DNA from: Limimaricola sp.
Lineage (GTDB): Bacteria > Pseudomonadota > Alphaproteobacteria > Rhodobacterales > Rhodobacteraceae
Direction: 5' to 3'
Length of the DNA: 64,000 nt
Assembly: GCF_016125575.1 (NCBI RefSeq)
Contig: NZ_WGLM01000005.1
Span: 434,001-498,000 of the forward strand
The notes below the pieces were generated by a model. That model ran no database searches. It was not told the DNA's origin and saw only the letters and a list, made by a program, of their open reading frames with translations. Position 1 is the first letter of the stretch; every line of letters starts with the position of its first letter. The translations under genes and the position numbers were made by a program. Shown piece by piece: positions 8,273-16,978 of the stretch.

Positions 8273-9559
8273 ATGAGCGATCCCGCGGCGCACGGCCGGG
8301 GGCTGATCCTGTCCGCGCCGGCCTCGGGCAGCGGCAAGACAACGCTGACATTGGGCCTGCTGCACGCGCTGGCCCGCCGGGGCCACCCCGTGCGCGCGGC
8401 CAAATCCGGGCCCGACTACATCGACCCCCGTTTTCACGAGGCGGCCTGTGGTGCGCCCTGCCCCAACCTTGACGCATGGGCGATGACGCCGGGACGCATC
8501 GCGGCCCTCGCCGCCGGGCCGGGAACGCTGCTGATCGAGGGCGCGATGGGCCTTTTCGATGGCGCACCGCCCGACGGGGGCGGCGCCACGGCGGACCTCG
8601 CGCGGCAACTGCGCCTGCCGGTGGTCCTGATCGTCGATGCCGCCGCGATGGCAGGCAGCGTGGCCCCGTTGGTGCAGGGCTTTGCGCGTTTCGACCCCGA
8701 CGTGACTGTTGCCGGCGTGATTCTGAACCGCATCGGCTCGGCCCGGCACGAGGCGATGCTGCGGGCGGCGCTGGCCCCGACAGGATTGCCGGTGCTGGGG
8801 GCGCTGCCGCGCAGCGCCGGGTTGGCGCACCCCTCGCGCCACCTTGGTCTGGTGCAGGCGGCCGAACGGCACGATCTGGCGGCCTACCTCGCGCGGGCGG
8901 CCGACCTGATCGAGGCGCATGTCGATCTTGGTGCCGTTCTGGCGTTGGCGCGCCCGCTGCCCGCTGCCCGGCCCGGTCCGCGCACGCAGCCCCCGGCACA
9001 ACGGATTGCGATCGCGCAGGACCCGGCCTTTGCCTTTGCCTATCCGCATCTTCTGGACGACTGGCGCGCCGGAGGCGCCGAGATTGCCACCTTCTCGCCA
9101 TTGGCCGACGAGGCCGTGCCGGCGGCCGACCTCGTGATTCTGCCCGGCGGCTATCCCGAGCTGCATGCGGGCCGACTATCGGCAAACAACATCTTCATGC
9201 AAACGTTGAGGAATGCCTCGGAGATATCTGATATATATGGAGAATGCGGCGGGTACATGGTTCTAGGCGACAGCCTGACCGATGCGGACGGCACGGCACA
9301 TCCGATGGCGGGCCTGCTACGGCTTTCAACCAGCTTCGCCGCGCGCAAGCTGCACCTTGGTTATCGGCGCGTCAGCGCGGCAGGTGGACCTTTCGCCGGT
9401 GACTGGGCGGCGCACGAATTTCATTATGCCACCACGCTGACCGAGGCCGGGACCCCGCTTTTCACCGCGGCGGACGCGACAGGTGCGGCCCTTGCCCCGA
9501 TGGGGCTGCGTCAGGCCCGTGTCGCGGGGTCTTTCGCCCATCTCATCGACCGTCTATGA
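8273..9559 (+). CDS. cobB: Cobyrinate a,c-diamide synthase
   Basis: Amidates the a and c carboxylates of the corrin ring using ATP and glutamine. The 428-residue protein has an N-terminal DRTG-like ATPase domain (GLILSAPASGSGKTTLTLGL, AKSGPDYIDPRFH, LIEGAMGLFDG) and a C-terminal class I glutamine amidotransferase domain with the nucleophile in YGECGGYMVLG. It follows cobA by one base. A short AT-rich patch (about 9181-9240) lies just ahead of the amidotransferase Cys and differs from the surrounding codon use, but the frame is intact. Confidence 0.94.
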   Translation: MSDPAAHGRGLILSAPASGSGKTTLTLGLLHALARRGHPVRAAKSGPDYIDPRFHEAACGAPCPNLDAWAMTPGRIAALAAGPGTLLIEGAMGLFDGAPPDGGGATADLARQLRLPVVLIVDAAAMAGSVAPLVQGFARFDPDVTVAGVILNRIGSARHEAMLRAALAPTGLPVLGALPRSAGLAHPSRHLGLVQAAERHDLAAYLARAADLIEAHVDLGAVLALARPLPAARPGPRTQPPAQRIAIAQDPAFAFAYPHLLDDWRAGGAEIATFSPLADEAVPAADLVILPGGYPELHAGRLSANNIFMQTLRNASEISDIYGECGGYMVLGDSLTDADGTAHPMAGLLRLSTSFAARKLHLGYRRVSAAGGPFAGDWAAHEFHYATTLTEAGTPLFTAADATGAALAPMGLRQARVAGSFAHLIDRL

Positions 9560-9581
9560 CAGATTGCATCCCGAAACCGGG

Positions 9582-10826
9582 ATGGATAAAGCAGCTTCGA
9601 TGACCGAAATTTCCGATACCCGCGCGCGGCGCAACGTCCTTGTCCTTGTCGCCGCACAGGCGATCCTTGGCGCGCAGATCCCGATGATCTTCACCATCGG
9701 GGGCTTGGCGGGACAGCAGATGACGCAAGGCACGGCGATTGCCTGCCTCGCTACCCTTCCGATCTCGATGATCGTCTTCGGCTCGATGACGACGGCAGGC
9801 TGGATGTCGCCGCTGATGCAACGGCGCGGCCGGCGCTTTGGCTTCATCCTGGGGGCGCTTGCCGCCTCGCTGGGCGCGGCGATCGCTGCCTACGGGCTTT
9901 ATTCAGGCAGCTTCCTGATCCTGCTGATCGGGTCCTACTTCACCGGCATCTACCAGTCCGCGCAGGGGTTTTTCCGTTTTGCCGCGACCGATACAGCGTC
10001 GGAATCGTTCCGGCCCAAGGCAATCTCTTACGTGATGGCGGGCGGGCTGATTTCGGCGCTGGTCGGGCCGCAGCTGAACAAGCTGGTGCAGGACGCCTTC
10101 GTCGTCCCCTTCCTTGGCAGCTACATGCTGGTCGCTCTCCTCAACCTTGCGGGGTTGTGGCTGTTCTTCGGGCTGGACCTGCCCAAGGGCACCCGTGGCA
10201 CGGCCCCTGATCCTGCCGCGCCGCGCGCCCGCTCGCGCAAGGAAATCCTGAGCGATCCGCATGTCATCGTCGCCATCATCGTCGCCATGGTCTCTTACGG
10301 GTTGATGAACCTGGTGATGACCTCGACACCGCTGGCCGTGGTCGGCTGCGGCTATACCAAGGGCAGCGCGGCCGACATCGTCTCGGCACACGTCGTGGCG
10401 ATGTTCCTGCCCTCGTTCTTCACCGGCCACCTGATCGCCCGGTTCGGCGTGCGCACGATCATGGCGACGGGGCTGCTGATCCTTGCCGGGGCCGGTGTGG
10501 TGGCGCTGTCCGGCGTGACGCTGACCAATTTCTTCGGTGCGCTGATCCTGCTGGGCGTCGGCTGGAACTTCGGCTTCATCGGGGCAACGACCATGCTGTC
10601 GGCCACGCATGAGCCGCATGAGCGCGGGCTGGTACAGGGCCTGAACGATACCATCGTCTTTGGCATGGTGACGCTGGCCTCGATCGCCTCGGGCGGGCTG
10701 ATGAACTGCTCGGGCGCCTCGCCGATCCAGGGCTGGACCTCGGTCAACCTTGCCATGCTGCCGCTTCTGGTGCTGGCCGGCGGCGCGCTGATCTGGCTGG
10801 CGCTCAGGCCGAAATCGGTCGCCTGA
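9582..10826 (+). CDS. MFS transporter of unknown substrate
   Basis: An integral membrane protein of about 414 residues with roughly twelve hydrophobic segments. The loop MQRRGRRFGFILGALAASLG after the second segment is the usual MFS motif A region. The central cytoplasmic loop is PAAPRARSRKEILSDP. The best start is the ATG at 9582 or the in-frame ATG at 9600; neither has a strong Shine-Dalgarno. It follows cobB by 22 bp on the same strand, so cotranscription with cobA-cobB is possible. Nothing in the sequence shows a link to cobalt or corrinoid transport. Confidence 0.85.
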   Translation: MDKAASMTEISDTRARRNVLVLVAAQAILGAQIPMIFTIGGLAGQQMTQGTAIACLATLPISMIVFGSMTTAGWMSPLMQRRGRRFGFILGALAASLGAAIAAYGLYSGSFLILLIGSYFTGIYQSAQGFFRFAATDTASESFRPKAISYVMAGGLISALVGPQLNKLVQDAFVVPFLGSYMLVALLNLAGLWLFFGLDLPKGTRGTAPDPAAPRARSRKEILSDPHVIVAIIVAMVSYGLMNLVMTSTPLAVVGCGYTKGSAADIVSAHVVAMFLPSFFTGHLIARFGVRTIMATGLLILAGAGVVALSGVTLTNFFGALILLGVGWNFGFIGATTMLSATHEPHERGLVQGLNDTIVFGMVTLASIASGGLMNCSGASPIQGWTSVNLAMLPLLVLAGGALIWLALRPKSVA

Positions 10827-10827
10827 G

Positions 10828-11589
10828 CTACCAGCGGCCCAGCGCGGCACGCAGCAGAAGGCCGCCACGGCGGCGAAACTCGGACTGCACCAGCCGCCCG
10901 TCCAGCACCGCGCGCGGATCGTCCTGCGCCCCGCGCAGCAAGGCCCCCGCACGCCAACCGGCCCGCAAGGCGGGCGTCGCCGGGCCAAAGCGGGTGCCAC
11001 GGGCGCGGGCCAGCGCGGCCAGGCCGGCCTTTGCCGCCGCGACAACCTCGTCCGCCTCCGACAGGGGCTGACGCCCGGCGGCGCGCAGCGCAGGGACGGC
11101 CAGCAGGAATTGCGCCATCCCTGCGGCAAAGCCCACGTCGCGCGCCGCCTGTTCCAGCCCCGCATCGGCCCCCAGCGCCAGCGCCGAGAGCCACATCAGC
11201 CCGCCGCCACTGGCGGCCACGTAGGCGTTCCGCGCTGCCGGATCGGGGAAGGGATCGCGCCCAATGTCCCAGTCGCGCGCATCGATCAGCGCGGCGAAGG
11301 GTGCCTGCGGCAGCCGCACCTGCGCCACCACGTCGGCCAGCGGGGCGACCACCTCGTGCGCGCGGGGCGGTGCGCCGGCGGCGATTTCGTCAAGCGCGTC
11401 GCGCCACCATTGCAGACGCATCTGCGCGATCAGCGGCTCTGCCGTGACCCAGGGCGCGCGGGCGACCTCGAGGTTGAAGGCATAAAGCGGAAACAGCCGC
11501 GCGCGGGCCGCGGGCGGCGCGGCCATCGCGGCCAGAAACCGGTCCGGGTCGCCGCGCCGGACCAGATCGGCGCAGGCGTCAAGGCTCAC
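10828..11589 (-). CDS. Squalene/phytoene synthase-like protein, probably non-catalytic
   Basis: A 253-residue all-helical protein resembling the squalene/phytoene synthase superfamily. It has LFPLYAFNLEVARAPWVTAE, then RLQWWRDALDEI and DARDWDIGRDPFPD. The second Asp-rich motif expected around the family's RDVGED position is not visible: the corresponding stretch reads GMAQFLLAVPALRAAGRQ. It therefore looks like the NDUFAF6-type non-enzymatic branch rather than a working prenyl synthase; this is inference. Its start overlaps the cimA stop by 4 bp. Confidence 0.75.
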   Translation of the reverse strand: MSLDACADLVRRGDPDRFLAAMAAPPAARARLFPLYAFNLEVARAPWVTAEPLIAQMRLQWWRDALDEIAAGAPPRAHEVVAPLADVVAQVRLPQAPFAALIDARDWDIGRDPFPDPAARNAYVAASGGGLMWLSALALGADAGLEQAARDVGFAAGMAQFLLAVPALRAAGRQPLSEADEVVAAAKAGLAALARARGTRFGPATPALRAGWRAGALLRGAQDDPRAVLDGRLVQSEFRRRGGLLLRAALGRW

Positions 11590-13208
11590 GCCCTTGCCCC
11601 GTCGCGCAACAGCTTCCAGGTGATCGCGTCGATCAGCGCGTCGAAGGAGGCATCGACGATGTTGGCGCTGACGCCCACGGTGGCCCAGCGCCGGCCCTGC
11701 CCGTCCTCGCTGTCGATGATGACGCGCGTCACCGCCTCGGTCCCGCCATTGGTGATGCGCACCTTGAAGTCGACCAGCTTCATGTCCTCGATGTAGCTCT
11801 GGAAACGGCCAAGGTCCTTGGCCAGCGCCTGGCTCAGCGCGTTGACGGGGCCGGCATCGGCCTGCCCCTCGTCATGGGCGTTCTCGTAGAAACTCGTCGT
11901 GCGTTCGCCGCCGATCTGCACGGTCACCACCGCCTCGGACACCGTCACCACCTCGCCCCGCGCATTGCGGCGGCGTTCCGAGATGACGCGATACCGCTCC
12001 ACCTCGAAAAAGCGCGGCAAGGTGCCGAGGCAATCACGCGCCAGCAGCTCGAAACTGGCCTGCGCAGTGTCATAGGCGTAACCGCGCGCCTCCTGCTCCT
12101 TCACGCGGTCAAGGATGCGCAGTAGCGCAGGATCGCCCGGTTGCACCTGCAGCCCGGCCTCGGCCAGACGCGCGCGCAGGTTCGACTGGCCGGCCTGGTT
12201 CGACATCGGCACGATGCGGGTATTGCCCACCAGCGCGGGGTCGATGTGTTCGTAGGTGGTGGGGTCCTTGGCGATGGCGCTGGCATGCAGGCCGGCCTTG
12301 TGGGCAAAGGCCGAGGCGCCGACATAGGGCGCCTGCTTGTGCGGGACGCGGTTGAGGATGTCGTCGAGCATCCGGCTCGCCCGGCGCAGGCCTTTCAGCG
12401 CCTCGGGCGTCACGCCCGTCTCGAACCGGCTGGCATAGGGTTCTTTCAGCAGCAGCGTCGGGATGATTGTGGTCAGGTTGGCGTTGCCGCAGCGTTCGCC
12501 AAGGCCGTTCAGCGTGCCCTGGATCTGCCGCGCGCCCGCATCCACCGCCGCGAGGCTGTTGGCCACCGCGTGGTCGGTGTCGTTATGGGTGTGGATGGCG
12601 ATGTGGCTGCCCGGAATGCCGCTGGCGATCACGGCGGTGACGATCGTGCGCACCTCTTCGGGCAAGGTGCCGCCGTTGGTGTCGCACAGCACGATCCAGC
12701 GCGCGCCGGCGTCAAAGGCGGCATGGATCGCCTCCAGCGCGTAGCCCGGGTTGGCCTTGTAGCCGTCAAAGAAATGCTCGGCATCAAACAGCGCCTCGCG
12801 CCCCTGCCCCACGATATGGGCAAAGGAGGCGCGGATATTGGCAAGGTTTTCCTCCAGCGGAATGCCCAGCGCGGTGGTCACGTGAAAATCATGGCTTTTG
12901 CCGACAAGGCAGACGGCGGGGGTGTTCGCGTTCAGCACCGCGGCCAGCACGTCGTCATTCTCGGCCGACCGGCCCGAACGCTTGGTCATGCCGAAGGCGG
13001 TCATGGTGGCGCGGGTTTGCGGGGCGTGGTCGAAGAACTCGCTGTCGGTGGGGTTGGCGCCGGGCCAGCCGCCCTCGATGTAGTCGATGCCAAGCCCGTC
13101 AAGGACCTCGGCAATGCGCCGCTTCTCGGCGGTCGAGAACTGGACGCCTTGGGTCTGCTGACCGTCGCGCAGCGTGGTGTCGAAAAGGTAGAGGCGTTCC
13201 TTGGTCAT
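11586..13208 (-). CDS. cimA: (R)-citramalate synthase
   Basis: Condenses pyruvate and acetyl-CoA to citramalate, giving a threonine-independent route to isoleucine. The 540-residue protein begins MTKERLYLFDTTLRDGQQTQ; TTLRDGQQ is the metal and substrate-binding motif of the HMGL-like/2-isopropylmalate synthase family. HTHNDTDHAVANSLAAVDAGA carries the His metal ligands, and the C-terminal ~130 residues form a LeuA-type allosteric domain. The start at 13208 is chosen over 13262 because homology begins there and GAAAGG lies just upstream. A small hairpin (13219-13233) overlaps that ribosome-binding site. Confidence 0.92.
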   Translation of the reverse strand: MTKERLYLFDTTLRDGQQTQGVQFSTAEKRRIAEVLDGLGIDYIEGGWPGANPTDSEFFDHAPQTRATMTAFGMTKRSGRSAENDDVLAAVLNANTPAVCLVGKSHDFHVTTALGIPLEENLANIRASFAHIVGQGREALFDAEHFFDGYKANPGYALEAIHAAFDAGARWIVLCDTNGGTLPEEVRTIVTAVIASGIPGSHIAIHTHNDTDHAVANSLAAVDAGARQIQGTLNGLGERCGNANLTTIIPTLLLKEPYASRFETGVTPEALKGLRRASRMLDDILNRVPHKQAPYVGASAFAHKAGLHASAIAKDPTTYEHIDPALVGNTRIVPMSNQAGQSNLRARLAEAGLQVQPGDPALLRILDRVKEQEARGYAYDTAQASFELLARDCLGTLPRFFEVERYRVISERRRNARGEVVTVSEAVVTVQIGGERTTSFYENAHDEGQADAGPVNALSQALAKDLGRFQSYIEDMKLVDFKVRITNGGTEAVTRVIIDSEDGQGRRWATVGVSANIVDASFDALIDAITWKLLRDGARA

Positions 13209-13218
13209 CGTGCCGGCC

Positions 13219-13233
13219 TTTCTTGCGAAGAAA
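13219..13233 (-). promoter_or_regulatory. Hairpin over the cimA ribosome-binding site
   Basis: On the minus strand TTTCTT-CGC-AAGAAA forms a perfect 6-bp stem with a 3-base loop. The downstream arm AAGAAA runs into the GAAAGG Shine-Dalgarno of cimA, so the stem could mask part of it. The stem is AT-rich and weak, and function is not shown. Confidence 0.4.
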
Positions 13234-13278
13234 CGCCCGTGACGCCCCTGCGGGCACCCCACGCCGTCAATGTGCGGA

Positions 13279-14664
13279 TCATTTCAGGGCCTCCAGTTTG
13301 GCGGGGTCGAAACCGACTGTCGGCCGAAGCTCCACAGAAGATTTCATCATGCGCACCTCGACGCCCGCCTCGGCGAGTGCTGCCTTCATGGCATCGACCG
13401 GGCCAAAATCTTTGCTTTCGATTGCCGCATCTCGCAATTTCATTAGTTTATCTACAAGGCCACCAAGGTTTACGCCCGCCGCCCAAGCCGGGATTCCATC
13501 TTGGAGAAAGCCAAGAAATCTCATTGATGCGCGCAGAGCGACAACATCATCTGCCTTCGACAGGACATGCATTTCGGCGATCGCTGCCGACGTATTCAGA
13601 TCGTCGAGCAGCGCATTGATTACGCCGGGATGAGGTTCGCCGTTGTCCAAAGCCTGCTCGGCCTGAGCATACCACTTTCTAAGCGTTGTCTCCGCCTCGA
13701 CCCGCTTCTTCTCGGTCCAGTCCATCGGCTTGCCGTAATGCGCACTCAGCATCACGAAGCGGATCACTTCGCCCGGCACGCCCTGGTCCAGCAAATCCCG
13801 CACGGTAAAGAAGTTGCCTAAGGACTTGGACATCTTCTTGCCCTCGACCTGCAGCATCTCGTTATGCAGCCAGTAGCGGGCGAATTCGCCGTGGCCGTGG
13901 GCGCACATGCTTTGGGCAATCTCGTTCTCGTGGTGGGGGAATTGCAGGTCGATGCCGCCGCCGTGAATGTCGAACGACTCTCCCAGCAACTCATAGCTCA
14001 TCGCCGAGCATTCGATGTGCCAGCCCGGCCGCCCGCGGCCCCAGGGGCTGTCCCAGCCCGGCGTCGCATCGTCCGAAGGCTTCCACAGCACGAAATCCAT
14101 CGGGTTACGCTTGTAGGGCGCCACCTCGACCCGCGCGCCGGCGATCATGTCCTCAACCGTGCGGCCCGACAGCGCGCCGTAATCCTTGTAGCTGTCGACC
14201 GCGAACAGGACATGCCCCTCGGCCTCGTAGGCATGACCCTTGGCGATCAGCTCGGAAATCATGTCCTTCATCGCGCCGATCCACTCGGTCGCGCGTGGCT
14301 CGAAGTTAGGCTTCAAGGCCCCAAGACCACCCCGAAAGTCGGGGAGCGCGCCCATGTCCTCGTGATACCAGCGGATCGTCTCGTCGGTGATCTCGCGGAT
14401 GTCGCGCCCCGTGGCGGCGGCGCGCGCGTTGATCTTGTCATCCACGTCGGTGAAGTTGCGCACATAGGTCACGTGCGTGTCGCCGTAGAGGTGCCGCAGC
14501 AGCCGAAAAAGCACGTCGAACACCACCACGGGGCGCGCATTGCCCAGGTGCGCGCGGTCATAGACGGTGGGCCCGCAGACATACATCCGCACGTTGGCGG
14601 GGTCGAGCGGGACGAAGTCCTCCTTGCGGCGGGTCCGGGTGTTGTGCAGGCGCAGCTTGGTCAT
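13279..14664 (-). CDS. cysS: Cysteinyl-tRNA synthetase
   Basis: Charges tRNA-Cys in the cytosol. The 461-residue class I synthetase has the zinc Cys in [18 protein letters not shown] (HIGH-equivalent HLGN) and the KMSKS motif in [18 protein letters not shown], plus GWHIECSAM and HENEIAQS zinc ligands. The C-terminal third (about 13381-13680) has only about 53% GC by manual count, against the mid-sixties around it. The frame is intact. Upstream lies a 14-codon Cys-rich ORF that may control expression. cimA follows downstream. Confidence 0.96.
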   Translation of the reverse strand: MTKLRLHNTRTRRKEDFVPLDPANVRMYVCGPTVYDRAHLGNARPVVVFDVLFRLLRHLYGDTHVTYVRNFTDVDDKINARAAATGRDIREITDETIRWYHEDMGALPDFRGGLGALKPNFEPRATEWIGAMKDMISELIAKGHAYEAEGHVLFAVDSYKDYGALSGRTVEDMIAGARVEVAPYKRNPMDFVLWKPSDDATPGWDSPWGRGRPGWHIECSAMSYELLGESFDIHGGGIDLQFPHHENEIAQSMCAHGHGEFARYWLHNEMLQVEGKKMSKSLGNFFTVRDLLDQGVPGEVIRFVMLSAHYGKPMDWTEKKRVEAETTLRKWYAQAEQALDNGEPHPGVINALLDDLNTSAAIAEMHVLSKADDVVALRASMRFLGFLQDGIPAWAAGVNLGGLVDKLMKLRDAAIESKDFGPVDAMKAALAEAGVEVRMMKSSVELRPTVGFDPAKLEALK

Positions 14665-14740
14665 GATGCCTCGAACGGGTTTTCGCCCGCGGGACTAGCT
14701 GTTTTCAGGTCTGGATGGAAACGTGAAAGAGCGGCCCGCG
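14665..14740 (-). promoter_or_regulatory. Possible attenuator between the Cys-rich leader ORF and cysS
   Basis: On the transcript, CGCGGG (14740-14735), seven bases after the leader stop, can pair with CCCGCG further down. The overlapping CGGG of CCCGCGGG can instead form the local hairpin CGGG-CGAAAA-CCCG just before the GAGG ribosome-binding site of cysS. These two pairings exclude each other, as in classical attenuators. No U-run follows, so control at translation initiation or Rho-dependent termination is more likely than intrinsic termination. Pairings were found by eye. Confidence 0.45.
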
Positions 14741-14747
14741 ACGGATG

Positions 14748-14792
14748 TCAGCAGGGAATAATGCAGCAAATCAGGATGCAGATGCTCTTCAT
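14748..14792 (-). CDS. Cys-rich leader peptide upstream of cysS
   Basis: A 14-codon ORF encodes MKSICILICCIIPC, with Cys at 5, 9, 10 and 14, four of fourteen residues. It stops 83 bp before the cysS ATG on the same strand and starts 11 bp after the stop of the upstream DUF1697 gene. AAGG lies nine bases before its ATG. Cysteine is normally about one percent of residues, so such enrichment directly before the gene that charges tRNA-Cys matches the logic of amino-acid attenuation leaders such as trpL. It is too short for standard gene callers. That it is translated is inference. Confidence 0.6.
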   Translation of the reverse strand: MKSICILICCIIPC

Positions 14793-14803
14793 GGGCGAAA
14801 GCC

Positions 14804-15346
14804 TTAGCAGGCGCCCCTGGCTTCGTCCAGCATTTCCGCAAGCGCCCGGATGGTGTTGAGGTTGCGCGCCGTCATCTGCACCTTGCCGGCTACCGCCCCC
14901 ATCTTGGCCGCCAGTTTCGACCGGCCCACCCCCTCGGGCGCGTGCAACCAAATGACCTTGCCCCGCACCTGAACCGTCTCGGACGGCGCAATCAGCGTGG
15001 CCAGCAGACCCTCGTCAAGCAGAGGCGTCTGCCAGCAGAAAAACCCGTGCACGGCCTTGCCAGCATCGGGCGCAAAGGGGCACTCGGCCAGCATCGCGGC
15101 CCAGTCGGGTGCCGCGATCACCAGCACCGCCGCGCTGACGCCAAGGGCCTGCGTGAGCGCGCCTTCCAGCGCCCGCGCCAGCCCTTCGGCCTCGCCCGCG
15201 GCCGCGAAGACAAGGTTGCCGCTGGCCAGATGGCTGCGCACGCCCTGCCAACCCAGGCCCGCCGCCACCTCTCGCAGCTTGGCCATCGGCACCATGTTGG
15301 CGCCGCCCACGTTGACCCCGCGCAACAAGGCCACCCAATGCTGCAT
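14804..15346 (-). CDS. DUF1697 domain-containing protein
   Basis: A 180-residue cytosolic protein that fits the DUF1697 family. The signature N-terminus MQHWVALLRGVNVGGANMVP is followed by LGWQGVRSHLASGNLVFAA, and the C-terminus carries SKLAAKMGAVAGKVQMTARN and LNTIRALAEM. Function of the family is unknown. The start at 15346 matches the family; a frame extension to 15547 runs through the divergent neighbour and is rejected. It diverges from the MmcQ/YjbR gene with 37 bp between starts, and its stop lies just ahead of the Cys-rich leader of cysS. Confidence 0.88.
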   Translation of the reverse strand: MQHWVALLRGVNVGGANMVPMAKLREVAAGLGWQGVRSHLASGNLVFAAAGEAEGLARALEGALTQALGVSAAVLVIAAPDWAAMLAECPFAPDAGKAVHGFFCWQTPLLDEGLLATLIAPSETVQVRGKVIWLHAPEGVGRSKLAAKMGAVAGKVQMTARNLNTIRALAEMLDEARGAC

Positions 15347-15383
15347 CTTGCCAGCCCTCCCCGTGCTGCTGCATCCTGCCCGC

Positions 15384-15734
15384 ATGACCCGGTCTCGCGT
15401 CAATGCCATTTGCGCCGGTTTTCCCGGCGCCGAGGTGTCCGACCCTTGGGGCGGCGGCCATGACTGCTGGAAGGTGGGCGGCAAGATGTTCGCCAATATC
15501 GGGGCCGTCGCGCCGGGCGTGAATGTCAAGACCGACAGCGTGGACACCGCCGAGATGCTGATCGAGGTGGGCCTGGCCGAACGCGCGCGCTACCTGCATC
15601 GCAGCTGGGTCCACCTGCCCGACGACACGGCGGACGACGAACTGCGCCATCGCCTGACCATGTCCTACCGCCTCGTCCGGGCCGGACTGACAAAGAAAGC
15701 TCAGGCAGCACTGGCACCTTTTGACCCGGCCTGA
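15384..15734 (+). CDS. MmcQ/YjbR family protein
   Basis: A 116-residue protein of the MmcQ/YjbR fold, a small double-wing DNA-binding-like domain. Recognisable parts are FPGAEVSDPWGGGHDCWKVG near the N-terminus, then KMFANIG, GVNVKTDSVDTAEMLIE and HRSWVHLP, with the closing SYRLVRAGLTKK. Biochemical role is unknown. The start at 15384 is used because family similarity begins there. Confidence 0.87.
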   Translation: MTRSRVNAICAGFPGAEVSDPWGGGHDCWKVGGKMFANIGAVAPGVNVKTDSVDTAEMLIEVGLAERARYLHRSWVHLPDDTADDELRHRLTMSYRLVRAGLTKKAQAALAPFDPA

Positions 15735-15790
15735 CACGAGCGTCCCGCCGCATGTTGACATTCCCGTCCGGCTGTTCTCTGGCTCGGTCC

Positions 15791-16978
15791 ATGAAATCAT
15801 CGCAACGCATCAGCCACCTCACCGGCGGCGGCTCTGACGGCTGGGACGTCTTCTACCGCGCCCGCCGGATGAAGGCCGCGGGCCAGCCTGTCATCGAACT
15901 GACGATCGGCGAACACGATATTCGCACGGCGCCAGACATTCTGGCCGCGATGGATGCCGCCGCCCGCGCGGGCCATACCGGCTACGCCAGCGTGCCGGGC
16001 ACGGATGCCCTGCGCAAAGCTGTCGCCACACGCATTGCCACGCGCACGGGCGTTGCGACGGGCCCCGAAAACATCCTGATCACCCCGGGTGGGCAAGCCG
16101 GCCTTTTTGCCGCCGCCATGGCCACGCTGGATCCGGGCGACCGCGCTCTTTTCGTCGATCCCTACTACGTGACCTATCCGGGTACATTGCGTGCCGCGGG
16201 CGGGGTGCCAGTGCCGGTTGCGGCCCGTCCCGAACACGCCTTTCAGCCGCAGGCGGCCGATCTGGCGGTGGTCGCGCCAGACGCTCGCGTGCTGCTGGTC
16301 AATTCGCCGAACAACCCCACAGGTGCTGTCTATGATGCCGCCACGCTGGCCGACATCGCCGGGGTTGTCACGGATCATGATCTTTGGCTGATCTCCGACG
16401 AGGTCTATGACACCCAAGTCTGGGAAGGCGAGCACCTTAGCCCGCGCGCCTTGCCCGGCATGGCCGACCGGACGCTTGTTGTCGGGTCGATGTCGAAAAG
16501 TCACGCGATGACCGGCAGCCGGATCGGCTGGGTCTGCGGCCCCGAAGAGATCATCGTCGAGATGATCAACCTTGCAACTCACACCACCTACGGCGTGCCG
16601 GGCTACATCCAGGACGCGGCGACCTTCGCACTGGGCCAGGGCGAAACGCCGGAAGAGGCGGTTGCGGCCCCGTTCCGGCGCCGCCGCGCGATTACCGCAC
16701 GTCTGGTCGCAGGGCAGAACGTGGTGCGCGCGGCACCAATGCAGGGCGCGATGTATGCCATGCTCGATATCCGCGCCACGGGCCTCAGCGGCGAGGGTTT
16801 TGCCAATGCGCTTCTCGATGCCGAAAGAGTGGCCGTCATGCCGGGCGAAAGCTTTGGCGCGGCCGCGGCGGGCCATGTCCGCGTCGCGCTGACGGTGGAT
16901 GATGCGGCGTTCGAGGATGCACTGGGACGGCTGTTGCGATTTGCCGCCGCGCGCGCCGGGGCAGTCAGCCCCGCTTGA
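15791..16978 (+). CDS. Pyridoxal-phosphate aminotransferase, class I/II fold
   Basis: A 395-residue PLP-dependent aminotransferase of the aspartate aminotransferase superfamily. Motifs include IELTIGEHDIRTAPDILAAM, TPGGQAGLFAAAMATLDPGD (cofactor phosphate region), VNSPNNPTGAVYD, LISDEVYDTQVW, and the PLP lysine in SMSKSHAMTGSRIGW at about residue 236. The C-terminal Arg region is GHVRVALTVDD. Substrate cannot be assigned: candidates include aspartate, aromatic or branched-chain amino acids. The start at 15791 is preferred to 15752 by homology. An FNR-like motif overlaps the stop codon. Confidence 0.9.
   Translation: MKSSQRISHLTGGGSDGWDVFYRARRMKAAGQPVIELTIGEHDIRTAPDILAAMDAAARAGHTGYASVPGTDALRKAVATRIATRTGVATGPENILITPGGQAGLFAAAMATLDPGDRALFVDPYYVTYPGTLRAAGGVPVPVAARPEHAFQPQAADLAVVAPDARVLLVNSPNNPTGAVYDAATLADIAGVVTDHDLWLISDEVYDTQVWEGEHLSPRALPGMADRTLVVGSMSKSHAMTGSRIGWVCGPEEIIVEMINLATHTTYGVPGYIQDAATFALGQGETPEEAVAAPFRRRRAITARLVAGQNVVRAAPMQGAMYAMLDIRATGLSGEGFANALLDAERVAVMPGESFGAAAAGHVRVALTVDDAAFEDALGRLLRFAAARAGAVSPA

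Noticed and set aside
7971-9185. A 404-codon minus-strand frame over cobA/cobB
   Set aside because: Antisense to well-supported cobalamin genes, and Arg/Pro/Ala-rich translation.
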